19,547 nucleotides of DNA, from contig CAZVUN010000047.1 in NCBI GenBank assembly GCA_964629975.1, positions 1 through 19,547 of the forward strand, in the 5' to 3' direction. The translations under genes and the position numbers were made by a program. Below the pieces are notes generated by a model, which ran no database searches, was not told the origin of the DNA, and worked only from the letters and a program-made list of their open reading frames with translations. Source of the DNA: G020354085 sp964629975. GTDB taxonomy: Bacteria > Pseudomonadota > Gammaproteobacteria > Acidiferrobacterales > Sulfurifustaceae. Below, piece by piece: positions 9,078 to 17,423 of this stretch; positions within the stretch are counted from its first letter, which is position 1, and the number at the start of each line of letters is the position of its first letter.

Positions 9078-10838
9078 CTACATGCTCTGCGGCGCCGACA
9101 CGCCGAGCAGCGCCAGTCCGTTGGCCAGCGCCTGGCGCGTGGCGGCGATCAGGTTAAGACGCGCGTTGCGCAGGCGGGCGTCCTCGACCAGGAACACGTG
9201 GGTGTTGTAGTACAGGTGAAAGTCGGCGGCCAGCTCGCGCAGGAAGTGGGCGAGCTGGTGCGGCTCGTGCGCCAGCGCTGCCGCCGTCACGACCTCGGGA
9301 TAGCGCGCCAGGCGCGCGAGCAGCGCCTGCTCGTGCGCCTCGGTCAGGCGCGCGAGCTCGCGGTTGCCGAGCGCGGCGTCATGCGCGAAGCCCTTCTCCT
9401 GCGCCTGGCGAAAGACGCTGCAGATGCGCGCGTGCGCGTACTGCACGTAATACACCGGGTTGTCGGCCGACTGCGACTTGGCGAGCTCGAGGTCGAAGTC
9501 CATGTGCTGCTCGCACTTGCGCAGCACGTAGAAGAAGCGCGCCGCGTCGTTGCCCACCTCGTGGCGCAGCTCGCGCAGCGTGACGAAAGAGCCGGCGCGC
9601 GTCGACATCTGCACGCGCTCCTTGCCCCGGTACAGGATCGCGAACTGCACCAGCAGGACGTCGAGTCTGCCCGGGTCGTCGCCAATGGCGGCGAGCGCGG
9701 CCTTCACGCGCGGCACGTAACCGTGATGATCTGCGCCCCACACGTCAATGACGCGCGCGAAGCCGCGCTCGAGCTTGTCGGCGTGGTAGGCGATATCGGA
9801 GGCGAAGTAGGTGGTGACGCCGTTCTCGCGCACCACGACGCGGTCCTTCTCGTCGCCGTAGTCGGTGGAGCGGAACCAGAGCGCCCCGTCCTTCTCATAG
9901 ACGTGGCCGGACTTCTTCAGGCGCTCGACCACGGCCGCGACCTTGCCGGAGTCGACCAGTTTGCGCTCCGAATACCACTCGTCATACGTGACGCCGAATT
10001 CCGCCAGGTCCTGGCGGATGTCGGCGAGGATGATGTTGAGCCCGGTATCGAACACCTCGCGATAAGCCGCCGCGCCGAGCAGCTCCCTGGCGCGCGCGAT
10101 CAGGGCATCGACGTACTTGTCCTTGTCCCCGCCCTGCGGCTCATCGGGCGGCAGACCGGCGAGCACCGTGGCGGCCGGATGGCGCAGGGCGTCGCCGTGC
10201 GCGCGGTGCACCGCGGCGCCGATGTCATACACGTAGTCGCCCTGGTAGCCGTTGGCCGGGAACGGCAGGGTCTCGCCGCACAGCTCCAGGTAGCGCAGCC
10301 ACACCGACACCGCGAGGATGTCCATCTGACGGCCGGCGTCATTGACGTAGTACTCGCGGTGCACGTTGAAGCCGACCGCCTCGAGCAGGTTGGCGACGGT
10401 GGCGCCGTAGGCGGCCCCGCGCCCGTGGCCGACGTGCAGCGGGCCGTTGGGATTGGCCGAGACGAACTCGACCTGGATGCGCTGGCCGGCGCCGAGCGTG
10501 GAGCGCCCAAAACGCGCGCCCTGTTCCAGCGCCTCGCGCACCACGCCCACATGGGCATCGGCGCTCAGGAAAAAATTGATGAAGCCGGGACCGGCGATCT
10601 CGACCTTGGCCACCTTGTCCGAGGCCGGCAGCGCCTTCACCAGCAACTCGGCGACCTCGCGCGGCTTGCGGCGCGCGCTCTTCGCCAGCACCAGCGCCAG
10701 GTTGGTGGCGAAGTCGCCGTGCTCCTTGGCCTTGGCGTGATCAACCGCGATCACCGCGCCGTGCTCGGGCGGCAGCGCCCCCGTTGCCTGCAGGCCGGCG
10801 AGGGCATGCGCCAACAGCTCCTCGATGTGCTTCTTCAC
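9078..10838 (-). CDS. argS: Arginyl-tRNA synthetase, 586 aa
   Basis: This cytoplasmic class I aminoacyl-tRNA synthetase charges tRNA-Arg. An N-terminal additional domain (about 1-100, with GDFATNLALVLAKSARRKP) recognises the tRNA. The Rossmann catalytic core has the HIGH-type signature HVGH at 135-138 (SANPNGPLHVGHGRGAAYG). A degenerate KMSK-like loop lies around M411 (ERVQMSTRAGSFVTL), as is usual in ArgS. The C-terminal helical anticodon-binding domain is about 455-586 and ends in the typical LGVSAPQSM. The start is GTG (MKKHIEELL); the only upstream purine-rich sequence is a weak GGA. It lies 64 bp after the cyclase gene on the same strand, with no terminator visible between, so it may share that transcript. 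Confidence 0.97.
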   Translation of the reverse strand: MKKHIEELLAHALAGLQATGALPPEHGAVIAVDHAKAKEHGDFATNLALVLAKSARRKPREVAELLVKALPASDKVAKVEIAGPGFINFFLSADAHVGVVREALEQGARFGRSTLGAGQRIQVEFVSANPNGPLHVGHGRGAAYGATVANLLEAVGFNVHREYYVNDAGRQMDILAVSVWLRYLELCGETLPFPANGYQGDYVYDIGAAVHRAHGDALRHPAATVLAGLPPDEPQGGDKDKYVDALIARARELLGAAAYREVFDTGLNIILADIRQDLAEFGVTYDEWYSERKLVDSGKVAAVVERLKKSGHVYEKDGALWFRSTDYGDEKDRVVVRENGVTTYFASDIAYHADKLERGFARVIDVWGADHHGYVPRVKAALAAIGDDPGRLDVLLVQFAILYRGKERVQMSTRAGSFVTLRELRHEVGNDAARFFYVLRKCEQHMDFDLELAKSQSADNPVYYVQYAHARICSVFRQAQEKGFAHDAALGNRELARLTEAHEQALLARLARYPEVVTAAALAHEPHQLAHFLRELAADFHLYYNTHVFLVEDARLRNARLNLIAATRQALANGLALLGVSAPQSM

Positions 10839-10902
10839 GCGGGATTCCGGGTCGTGGGATGAGCGGCGCCGATTCTACCGGCCGGCGCGGGGCGCGGAAA
10901 CA

Positions 10903-13017
10903 CTAGGCCCGGTCATCGACGCGGCGCCGCGGCAGGCGACAGCGCTGCGCGTGGTAGGCGCTTACCGGGTCGCCGACCGCGGTGTGCAGCCGCTCGAAGC
11001 GGGTCGCGGCCGCGGCCACATCGCCTGCGCGCAGCAGCGCATAGGCGCGCGCGAAATCCTCCAGCCAGTCGAGACTCGGGTACTCGCCGGGCGGGATCAG
11101 TTCGTAGATGCGCACCGGCTGCTCGCGTCCGCGCACCTGCACGCGGTCCACCTCGCGCAGCGTGTCAAACGCCTCGCGCACCTGCTGGTAGGTGAATTCA
11201 CTCATCAGCACGTGCGTGCCGTAGTCCTTGTTGAGGTGCTCGATGCGCGACGCCAGGTTCACGGCATCACCGATCACCGTGTAGTTGAAGCGGTTCACCG
11301 ACCCCATGTTGCCGACGATCATCGGTCCGGTGTTGATGCCGATGCCGATGTCGAAGGTCGGCATGCCATCGCGCTGCCACTGCGCGCGCGCCACGCGCAG
11401 CGCGGCCAGCATGTCGAGCGCGGTGCGGCACGCAAGGCGCGCATGATCGGCGCGCGCGATCGGCGCGCCGTAGACCGCCATGAGGGCGTCACCGATGTAC
11501 TTGTCGAGCGAACCGTGGTGGCGGAAGACCTGATCGGTCATCTCCGTGAGATAGACGTTGAGCAGGCGCACCAGATCCTCGGGGGCGAGCGCCTCGGACA
11601 GCGTGGTGAAGCCGCGGATATCGGAGAACAGCACGGTGAGCTCGCGCTTCTCTCCGCCCAGGCGCAGCTTGTCAACGTCGCGCGCGATTTCCTCGACCAC
11701 CGCCGCCGGCACGTAGTACTGGAACGCCGACTTGATGTGGCGGCGTTCGGCCTCGGTCACGACGTACTGCACGATGTTGGACGACATGAACAGCAGCAGC
11801 ACCAGCAGCAGCGCATAGCTGAGGCTGAGCCACAGGCCGTGCGCGGCGAACAGCCACCACGCGATGCCGAGCCAGCTCGCGGCCACGGCAGCGGCGAGGA
11901 GCGCGCTGCGGCGCAGCGCCAGGCGCGGCAGAACGCGCGCGAGCAGCAGGCCGAGGGCGAGCAGCAGCCCGAGTTCCGCCGCCGGCAGCCAGCCGGGACG
12001 GCGCACGAAGTCGTTGCGCAGCAGGTTCTCGATGATGGTGGCGCGAATCTCCACACCCGGGAACGCTGCGCCATAGGGGGTGACGCGGATATCACCGATG
12101 CCCTTGGCGGTGGGGCCGATGAGCGCGATCTTGCCGGCCACCGTGGCGGGTGCGAACTGTCCGCTCAGGACATCGGCGGCCGACACGTGCGTGACGGTCT
12201 GCTCCGGACCGTAGTAACGGATCAACGCGCGCCCCATCACGTCGGTGGCGATGCGCTGTTCTGCGAGGCGCAGCGCACTGACGCCGAGCGCGTCGAGCTC
12301 GACGTGCGCCGGCGCGTCGTCGAGGAACAGGCGCGCGGCCTGCAGATCAGCGGAGGGAAACAGGCGCTCGCGATAGGCCATGACGAGCGGTGCGGCGCGC
12401 AGTGTGCCGTCGCGATCGGGGAAGATGTTGATGTGGCCGGCAGAGCGCGCCGCGCGCTGCAGCGCCGGGATGTTCGCGAGCAGCCCGGCCGGTGCCGGCA
12501 GCGGCGTGCCGGGCGCAGCGCCGAGCGCATTGGGCTCAATCAGTGCAAGTGTGTGCTCGGCCTGTCCGGCGGGCAGGTGCCGCACGTCCTCGGCGGACAT
12601 GAGAAACGACATGCCGAGCACCGCCTTGCGGCTGCGCGCGAGCGCGCGTGCAAGCGCGTCGTCGGCCCCGCGTGCCGCGGCGCCCGGCGCGGACGCCTCG
12701 TGCTCGGGGAAAAACACGTCGAACGCGATGACGCGCGCCCCGGCGGCGTCGAGCCGATCGACGAGCTCCGCCAGCGTGGCGCGGCTCCACGGCCAGCGTC
12801 CGAGCCGGCTCAGGCCCTTCTCGTCGATTGCCACGATCGTGACGTTGCCGGCCGGTGCACTGGCGAGGCTGCGCAGGCGCAGGTCGTAGCTCTTGAGCTC
12901 CACGACCTCGAGCAGCGCCGGGTCGAGCACGAACAGCACCGCCACCAGCGCGGTGGCGGCCACGCCGGCGAGCCGCGCGTAGCGCCACGTCGGGGCGCGC
13001 GGCGCGGGACGCGTCAT
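10903..13017 (-). CDS. CHASE2-domain adenylate cyclase (class III), 704 aa
   Basis: This is a membrane receptor-cyclase predicted to make cAMP. A first helix (about 16-31) is followed by a periplasmic CHASE2 sensor domain (about 40-340; VTIVAIDEKGLSRLGRWPWSR and AFDVFFPEHE are typical). Three membrane helices lie at about 346-364, 372-391 and 396-412, then the catalytic domain at about 455-645. Key residues are all visible: metal aspartates D466 (FSDIRGF) and D510 (KYIGDALMAVYG), and K506 and T580 (FNYTVIGDAVNLASR), the pair that favours ATP over GTP. Transition-state residues N587 and R591 are also present. The enzyme therefore looks active. Its ATG overlaps the stop of the upstream gene by four bases. 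The basic last 15 residues (RCRLPRRRVDDRA) look unlike a conserved domain end. The stimulus sensed by CHASE2 is unknown. Confidence 0.95.
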   Translation of the reverse strand: MTRPAPRAPTWRYARLAGVAATALVAVLFVLDPALLEVVELKSYDLRLRSLASAPAGNVTIVAIDEKGLSRLGRWPWSRATLAELVDRLDAAGARVIAFDVFFPEHEASAPGAAARGADDALARALARSRKAVLGMSFLMSAEDVRHLPAGQAEHTLALIEPNALGAAPGTPLPAPAGLLANIPALQRAARSAGHINIFPDRDGTLRAAPLVMAYRERLFPSADLQAARLFLDDAPAHVELDALGVSALRLAEQRIATDVMGRALIRYYGPEQTVTHVSAADVLSGQFAPATVAGKIALIGPTAKGIGDIRVTPYGAAFPGVEIRATIIENLLRNDFVRRPGWLPAAELGLLLALGLLLARVLPRLALRRSALLAAAVAASWLGIAWWLFAAHGLWLSLSYALLLVLLLFMSSNIVQYVVTEAERRHIKSAFQYYVPAAVVEEIARDVDKLRLGGEKRELTVLFSDIRGFTTLSEALAPEDLVRLLNVYLTEMTDQVFRHHGSLDKYIGDALMAVYGAPIARADHARLACRTALDMLAALRVARAQWQRDGMPTFDIGIGINTGPMIVGNMGSVNRFNYTVIGDAVNLASRIEHLNKDYGTHVLMSEFTYQQVREAFDTLREVDRVQVRGREQPVRIYELIPPGEYPSLDWLEDFARAYALLRAGDVAAAATRFERLHTAVGDPVSAYHAQRCRLPRRRVDDRA

Positions 13018-13667
13018 GGCGGGGTGGCGGTGAGCAGTGCGCGTACCTCCTTGAGGTGTGCGCGGCGCATGGGTTTGCCGTCGACCGGGCTGAGCGGGCT
13101 TTCGCGCGCGTCGCGATGATTGAACACGAACAGCTCGATGCTCGCGCCGTCGGCCGTGAACCGGAACGCCGGGACGCTCGCAACGCGCTCACCGCCAAAG
13201 CGCACCCGGCGCACGTCCTGCTCGTACGGTATCGCGTGCTCGTCGAGCAACAGCGCGATGTCCTCGGGCAGGTCCGCGGTGATGTGCAGCTGGATGCCGG
13301 AGGTCGGTGTGACCGTGCCCGCGAGCGTGGCCCCCACCAGGCGCGGTTCGAAGCGTGCCAGGAACTCCATCGCCTCGACCGCCAGCGTGCGCAGGCGCCG
13401 CAGCTGCGCCGCGTGCTGCGCGCCGCGAAACAGGGCGAGGTGCGCGCGCAGCGCGCGCTCCACGTCCTGGTTGCTCGGCAGGTTGCGCAGCGCATCGAAC
13501 CCGAGGCGCGCCGCCGCGCGGCGTTTGGCGAGGTGGTAGTCGTTGACGCCCTCCTCCGCCAGCACGCGCGCCGCCTCGCGCGCGATGTGCTGGCGCTGCT
13601 GCTCGGCGCTGCTCGCCGCGTGCTGCGCGCGGCGCGCGGCCCGACCGGGAGCGGGCGGTTTTCTCAT
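13014..13667 (-). CDS. Conserved protein of unknown function, 217 aa
   Basis: I recognise this as resembling a conserved hypothetical protein of gammaproteobacteria, sometimes labelled nucleotidyltransferase-like, but I see no clear catalytic motif and assign no function. The N-terminal half (about 20-105) is Ala/Arg-rich and predicted helical. It includes IAREAARVLAEEGVNDYHLAKRRAAARLG, split here as IAREAARVLAEEG (28-40) and YHLAKRRAAARLG (44-56). The C-terminal half (about 108-205) looks alpha/beta and ends in the striking motif SPVDGKPMRRA (193-203). No signal peptide or membrane segment is visible, so it is probably cytoplasmic. The frame is open further upstream inside mrcA. I chose the ATG at 13667 because it lies eight bases after the mrcA stop and the protein sequence becomes coherent there. 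Its stop overlaps the start of the cyclase gene (ATGA). Confidence 0.82.
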   Translation of the reverse strand: MRKPPAPGRAARRAQHAASSAEQQRQHIAREAARVLAEEGVNDYHLAKRRAAARLGFDALRNLPSNQDVERALRAHLALFRGAQHAAQLRRLRTLAVEAMEFLARFEPRLVGATLAGTVTPTSGIQLHITADLPEDIALLLDEHAIPYEQDVRRVRFGGERVASVPAFRFTADGASIELFVFNHRDARESPLSPVDGKPMRRAHLKEVRALLTATPP

Positions 13668-13675
13668 GGCGTCGG

Positions 13676-16159
13676 TCAGAAGAGCTCGCGTATCTTGTCC
13701 GGCAGGTTGGCGGGCGGTTTGGCCGGCGTCACCCCGTCGGGCTCGGTTTCGACCGGCTGCTGGTCCTCGGTCCCTTCGACGAAGTACTCCTCGATGGCCT
13801 GCGGGTCGCTGGCCACCGTCGGCTTGCCGGTCTCGCTGTTGACGGTGAGCTTGACGATGCCGGGCGGCGGCTCGAGCGGCGTCTCGGGCGTGCCCTCGAG
13901 CGCCACGCGCATGAAGTCTATCCAGATCGGCAATGCGGCGCGCCCACCGGTTTCGCCGCGCCCGAGCGAGGCCGGCTGGTCGTAGCCGATCCAGGCGGTG
14001 ACCACCAGATTGCCATTGAAGCCGGAGAACCATGCATCGCGGTACTCGTTGGTCGTACCGGTCTTGCCGGCCAGGTCCTTGCGCCCGAGCTGCAAGGCCG
14101 CGCGCCCGGTGCCGGTGCGGATCACGTCGCGCAACATGCTCGTCATGATGAAGGCAAGCGGCGCCTCCAGTACCTGCGGGGCGGCGCGCGTGTCCTCCCT
14201 GGTCGCCGCGACCGGCGTCGCTGCGGGCGGGTTGGCCGCAGTGCAGTCGGCGCAGACCCGCAACGGCTGGGTCTGCTCAAGCACGCGCCGCTCGGCGTCC
14301 TCGATACGCGTGATGAAGTACGGATCGATGCGATAGCCGCCGTTGGCGAACACCGTGAAGGCGCGCGCCATCTGCAGGGGAGTGGCGGAGGCGGTGCCGA
14401 GCGCCAGCGACAGGTTGCGCGGCAGCTTGCTGGTGTCGAAGCCAAAGCGCTCCATGTAATCGACCGCATACGCCGGCCCGATGGCGCGCAGCAGACGCAC
14501 CGACACCAGGTTGAGCGACAGCGCGAGCGCCTTGCGCAGGCGCGTCGGTCCGTAGAACTGGCGGCTGTAGTCCTCCGGCCGCCACTCCTCTTCGAGGGTG
14601 GCGTCCTCCACCACGATCGGGGCACCGCTCACGGTGCTCGCGGCGGTGAAGCCCTTGTCCAGGGCGGCGGCGTAGATGAACGGTTTGATGCTCGAGCCCG
14701 GCTGGCGCTCCGCCTGCACAACGCGGTTGAAGCTGCTCTGGTAGAAATCGAAACCGCCGGCGAGCGCCACGATGGCGCCATCGGCCGGACGCAGCGCCAC
14801 GATGGCGCCCGCCACCTGCGGCACCTGCGCCAGGCGCCAGCGGCCGTTGCCGGTGTCCGATGCATCGGCCCCGGTGTCCTCCAGATAGATGATGTCGCCG
14901 ACCTTGAGGATGTCCGCCGCCTTGGTCACCGCGGGGCCCAGGGTGTTTTCGTCGACGTAGCGTCGCGCCCAGGCGAGCCCGTCCCAGCCCACGCCGATCG
15001 TCGCGCCGTCGACGGTGTAGAGCGCCACCGCCTTGTCCTCGACCTTGGTGACCACGCCGGGGACGAGATCACCGATCACGCGAAAATCCTTGAGCGCATC
15101 ATCCAGCCGCGCACGGTCCTTGTCGCTGCGCAGTGACACGTGCGCAGCCGGGCCGCGGTAGCCGTGGCGGCGCTCGTATTCGAGCAGCCCGCGGCGCAGC
15201 GCCTGATTCGCTGCGCGCTGCAGCCGACCGTCGATCGTGGTGTAGACCGCGAAACCCTCGCCGTAGGTCTTTTCGTCGTACTTCTGGAACATGTATTGGC
15301 GCACCATCTCCGCGATGTAGGGCGCATCGTTGGAGAAGCGAAACGCGTGCTTGCTGGCCGTCTCCGGCGCGCTCACGGCCGCATCGTAGGCGGCCTGATC
15401 GATGTAGCGTTCGGCCAGCATCTGGCGCAGCACGTAGTTGCGCCGCTCGCGCGCGCTGTCGGGGTTGCTGAGGGGGTTGTCGCGCGAAGGCGCCTTGGGC
15501 AGACCGGCGAGCATGGCGGTCTCGGGCAGGGTCAGCTCGTTGAGTGCCTTGCCGTAATAGATCTGGGCCGCGGCCGCGAAGCCGTAGGCGCGGTGGCCGA
15601 GAAAGATCTTGTTGATGTAAAGCTCAAGGATTTGCTTCTTCGTCAGCTCGCGCTCGAGCTTGAAGGCGAGCAGCACCTCCTTGATCTTGCGGATGTAGGT
15701 CTTCTCGGGACTCAGGAAGTAGTTGCGCGCCACCTGCATGGTAATGGTGCTACCGCCCTGACCGGTGCCGCGGGTGCGCAGATTGTGGATCGCCGCGCGC
15801 ATGATCCCGAGGTAATCGACGCCGTGATGAAAGAAGAACGAACGGTCCTCGGCGGCCAGGATGGCCTTGACCAGCGTTTCCGGCACCTGCTCGATCTTCA
15901 CCGGAATGCGTTTTTCTTCGCCGAATTCCGCCATCAGCTCGCCGTCGGCGGTATAGACCCGCATCGGGACCTTGAGGCGCTTTTCACCGACGTCCTGCAC
16001 CGCCGGCAACGTCGGGGTCAAGGCGAGCGCGACGACGGCCAGCGCGACCACTGCGAGGGCGGCAGCCGCAAAGAGCGCAACCAGTGCCAGCTGCCACGGT
16101 TTGCGCGGCAGGTGCTCGCGCAGCAGGCGGCGCGCGAGGCTTGGGGACGGTTCAGACAT
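13676..16159 (-). CDS. mrcA: Penicillin-binding protein 1A (bifunctional), 827 aa
   Basis: This class A PBP polymerises lipid II glycan strands and crosslinks peptides in the periplasm. A cytoplasmic tail is followed by a membrane helix (about 22-48). The GT51 glycosyltransferase domain has catalytic E104 in AAEDRSFFFHHGVD and GGSTITMQVARN (135-146). An inserted OB-like domain (about 315-430) comes next. The transpeptidase carries S489-S-I-K492 (nucleophile Ser489), S548-L-N550 and K699-T-G701. A CxxC pair (C636, C639) before KTG matches a similar pair in E. coli PBP1a. A Pro- and acid-rich tail (about 780-820) ends the protein. The gene is also called ponA. Its position divergent from pilMNOPQ is typical of gammaproteobacteria. 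No clear Shine-Dalgarno sequence precedes the ATG. It heads a tight minus-strand cluster with the next two genes. Confidence 0.97.
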   Translation of the reverse strand: MSEPSPSLARRLLREHLPRKPWQLALVALFAAAALAVVALAVVALALTPTLPAVQDVGEKRLKVPMRVYTADGELMAEFGEEKRIPVKIEQVPETLVKAILAAEDRSFFFHHGVDYLGIMRAAIHNLRTRGTGQGGSTITMQVARNYFLSPEKTYIRKIKEVLLAFKLERELTKKQILELYINKIFLGHRAYGFAAAAQIYYGKALNELTLPETAMLAGLPKAPSRDNPLSNPDSARERRNYVLRQMLAERYIDQAAYDAAVSAPETASKHAFRFSNDAPYIAEMVRQYMFQKYDEKTYGEGFAVYTTIDGRLQRAANQALRRGLLEYERRHGYRGPAAHVSLRSDKDRARLDDALKDFRVIGDLVPGVVTKVEDKAVALYTVDGATIGVGWDGLAWARRYVDENTLGPAVTKAADILKVGDIIYLEDTGADASDTGNGRWRLAQVPQVAGAIVALRPADGAIVALAGGFDFYQSSFNRVVQAERQPGSSIKPFIYAAALDKGFTAASTVSGAPIVVEDATLEEEWRPEDYSRQFYGPTRLRKALALSLNLVSVRLLRAIGPAYAVDYMERFGFDTSKLPRNLSLALGTASATPLQMARAFTVFANGGYRIDPYFITRIEDAERRVLEQTQPLRVCADCTAANPPAATPVAATREDTRAAPQVLEAPLAFIMTSMLRDVIRTGTGRAALQLGRKDLAGKTGTTNEYRDAWFSGFNGNLVVTAWIGYDQPASLGRGETGGRAALPIWIDFMRVALEGTPETPLEPPPGIVKLTVNSETGKPTVASDPQAIEEYFVEGTEDQQPVETEPDGVTPAKPPANLPDKIRELF

Positions 16160-16212
16160 GCGCGGCGATGCGGGAGCGGGCGAATGTAGTGGGGAAAGCG
16201 GCGCGACCGGGC

Positions 16213-16242
16213 AGTATAAACGAAATCCTTTTGGCTTCTTGA
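16213..16242 (-). promoter_or_regulatory. Candidate promoter for mrcA
   Basis: Read on the minus strand, TATACT (16218-16213) is a good -10 match. TCAAGA (16242-16237), 18 bases before it, is a weak -35 (three of six). The transcript would start about 45 bases before the mrcA ATG. Upstream bases are AT-rich, as expected of an UP-like region. Confidence 0.45.
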
Positions 16243-16276
16243 CCGATTTGTCAGTCCTGCAAGCGATGGTCTATAG

Positions 16277-16306
16277 TTGCCTATATCACTTAATCTACAT
16301 TATATT
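16277..16306 (+). promoter_or_regulatory. Candidate sigma-70 promoter for pilMNOPQ
   Basis: TTGCCT (16277-16282) is followed after 17-18 bases by TTATAT/TATATT (16300-16306), giving a start about 35 bases before pilM. Another TTGACC (16239-16244) lies upstream but has no good -10 at 16-18 bases. The pentamer CTATA occurs twice exactly 10 bp apart (16271 and 16281) and could belong to a regulator site. Confidence 0.45.
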
Positions 16307-16332
16307 TGTCTATTCTAACCAGCTGATATTCC

Positions 16333-16337
16333 AAGGA
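16333..16337 (+). promoter_or_regulatory. Ribosome binding site fixing the pilM GTG start
   Basis: AAGGA lies nine bases before the GTG at 16347, good spacing for that codon. The next codon is TTG (16350), an alternative but less likely start. No in-frame ATG lies nearby. Confidence 0.7.
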
Positions 16338-16346
16338 TAAAACGCT

Positions 16347-17423
16347 GTGTTGAATCTCGAGGGACTGTTCGCCAAGAAGCGACCGCCGCTGATTGGCATC
16401 GATATCAGCTCGTCCGCCGTCAAGGTGCTGGAACTCAGCAAGACCGGCGAACAGTTCCGTGTCGAACGCTACGCGGTCGAACCCTTGCCGCAGAACGCCG
16501 TCGTCGAGCACCAGATCACGGAGGTCGAACAGGTCGCCGACGCGGTCGAGCGCGCCGTCAAGCGTTCGGGCAGCAAGTGCAAGAACGTCGCCGTGGCCGT
16601 GCCGGCCGCGCACGTCATCACCAAGACCATCAAGATGGCGGCCAACATCACCGATCAGGATCGTCAGACCCAGATCGAAATGGAGGCGGACCATTACATC
16701 CCCTATCCGCTGGACGAGGTCAACCTCGATTACCAGGTGCTGGGCGCGAGTGAGAGCAATCCGGAGGAGGTGGACGTGCTCCTGGCGGCCTGCCGCAAGG
16801 AGATCGTGGACGACTACCTCGCGGTCGTGCAGAGCCCCGGTCTCAACCCGCTCATCGTCGACGTCGAAACCTACGCGATGGAGAACGCCTTCGGGCTGAT
16901 CGCCAGCCACATGCCGGGCGGCGGCATGGAGAAGACGGTCGCGGTGCTGGACGTCGGCGCCACCACCACCAACATCAACGCCATCCACAACAACCGCTCG
17001 GTGTACACGCGCGATCACACCTTCGGCGGGCGGCAGCTCACCGAGGAGATCCAGCGCCGCTATGGCCTGTCGTACGAGGAGGCGGGGCTGGCCAAGAAGC
17101 AGGGCGGCCTGCCCGACAACTATCAGACCGACGTGCTGCGCCCGTTCATGGAGGCGATGTGTCAGGAGATCATGCGCGCGCTGCAGTTCTTCTACTCCTC
17201 GACCCCCTTCAACAGCGTCGATCAGATCGTGCTGGCGGGCGGCTGCGCGCAGATCCCCGGTATCGATGAGCTGGTCGCGGCGCGCATCGGCGTGCCCACG
17301 ATCGTCGCCAACCCGTTCGCCAGCATGGCGCTGTCCTCGCGCGTCAAGGCGCAGCTGCTCGGCAACGATGCCCCGTCGCTCATGATCAGCTGCGGACTGG
17401 CGCTGCGGAGTTTCGACGAATGA
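16347..17423 (+). CDS. pilM: Type IV pilus assembly protein PilM, 358 aa
   Basis: PilM is a cytoplasmic actin/FtsA-like protein that binds the N-terminus of PilN and forms the inner side of the type IV pilus alignment complex. The N-terminal phosphate-binding segment is PLIGIDISSSAVKVLELS (14-31). The second nucleotide-site segment is VAVLDVGATTTNI (about 199-211), followed by FGGRQLTEEI. A late glycine-rich adenosine motif reads VLAGGCAQIPG (about 296-306). The length fits the family (about 354). Translation starts with GTG (MLNLEGLF, with the LF typical of PilM). It is the first gene of the cluster; its stop overlaps the start of pilN as ATGA. Confidence 0.97.
   Translation: MLNLEGLFAKKRPPLIGIDISSSAVKVLELSKTGEQFRVERYAVEPLPQNAVVEHQITEVEQVADAVERAVKRSGSKCKNVAVAVPAAHVITKTIKMAANITDQDRQTQIEMEADHYIPYPLDEVNLDYQVLGASESNPEEVDVLLAACRKEIVDDYLAVVQSPGLNPLIVDVETYAMENAFGLIASHMPGGGMEKTVAVLDVGATTTNINAIHNNRSVYTRDHTFGGRQLTEEIQRRYGLSYEEAGLAKKQGGLPDNYQTDVLRPFMEAMCQEIMRALQFFYSSTPFNSVDQIVLAGGCAQIPGIDELVAARIGVPTIVANPFASMALSSRVKAQLLGNDAPSLMISCGLALRSFDE

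Noticed and set aside
8838..13119. Two long plus-strand frames (674 and 764 codons) opposite argS and the cyclase
   Set aside because: They are antisense shadows of genes with intact catalytic motifs and show His/Arg/Ala-rich repeats without domain structure.
16266..16282. Possible sigma-54 promoter (GG...GC) before pilM
   Set aside because: The GG and GC pairs are separated by nine bases instead of the required ten, and the surrounding consensus is poor.
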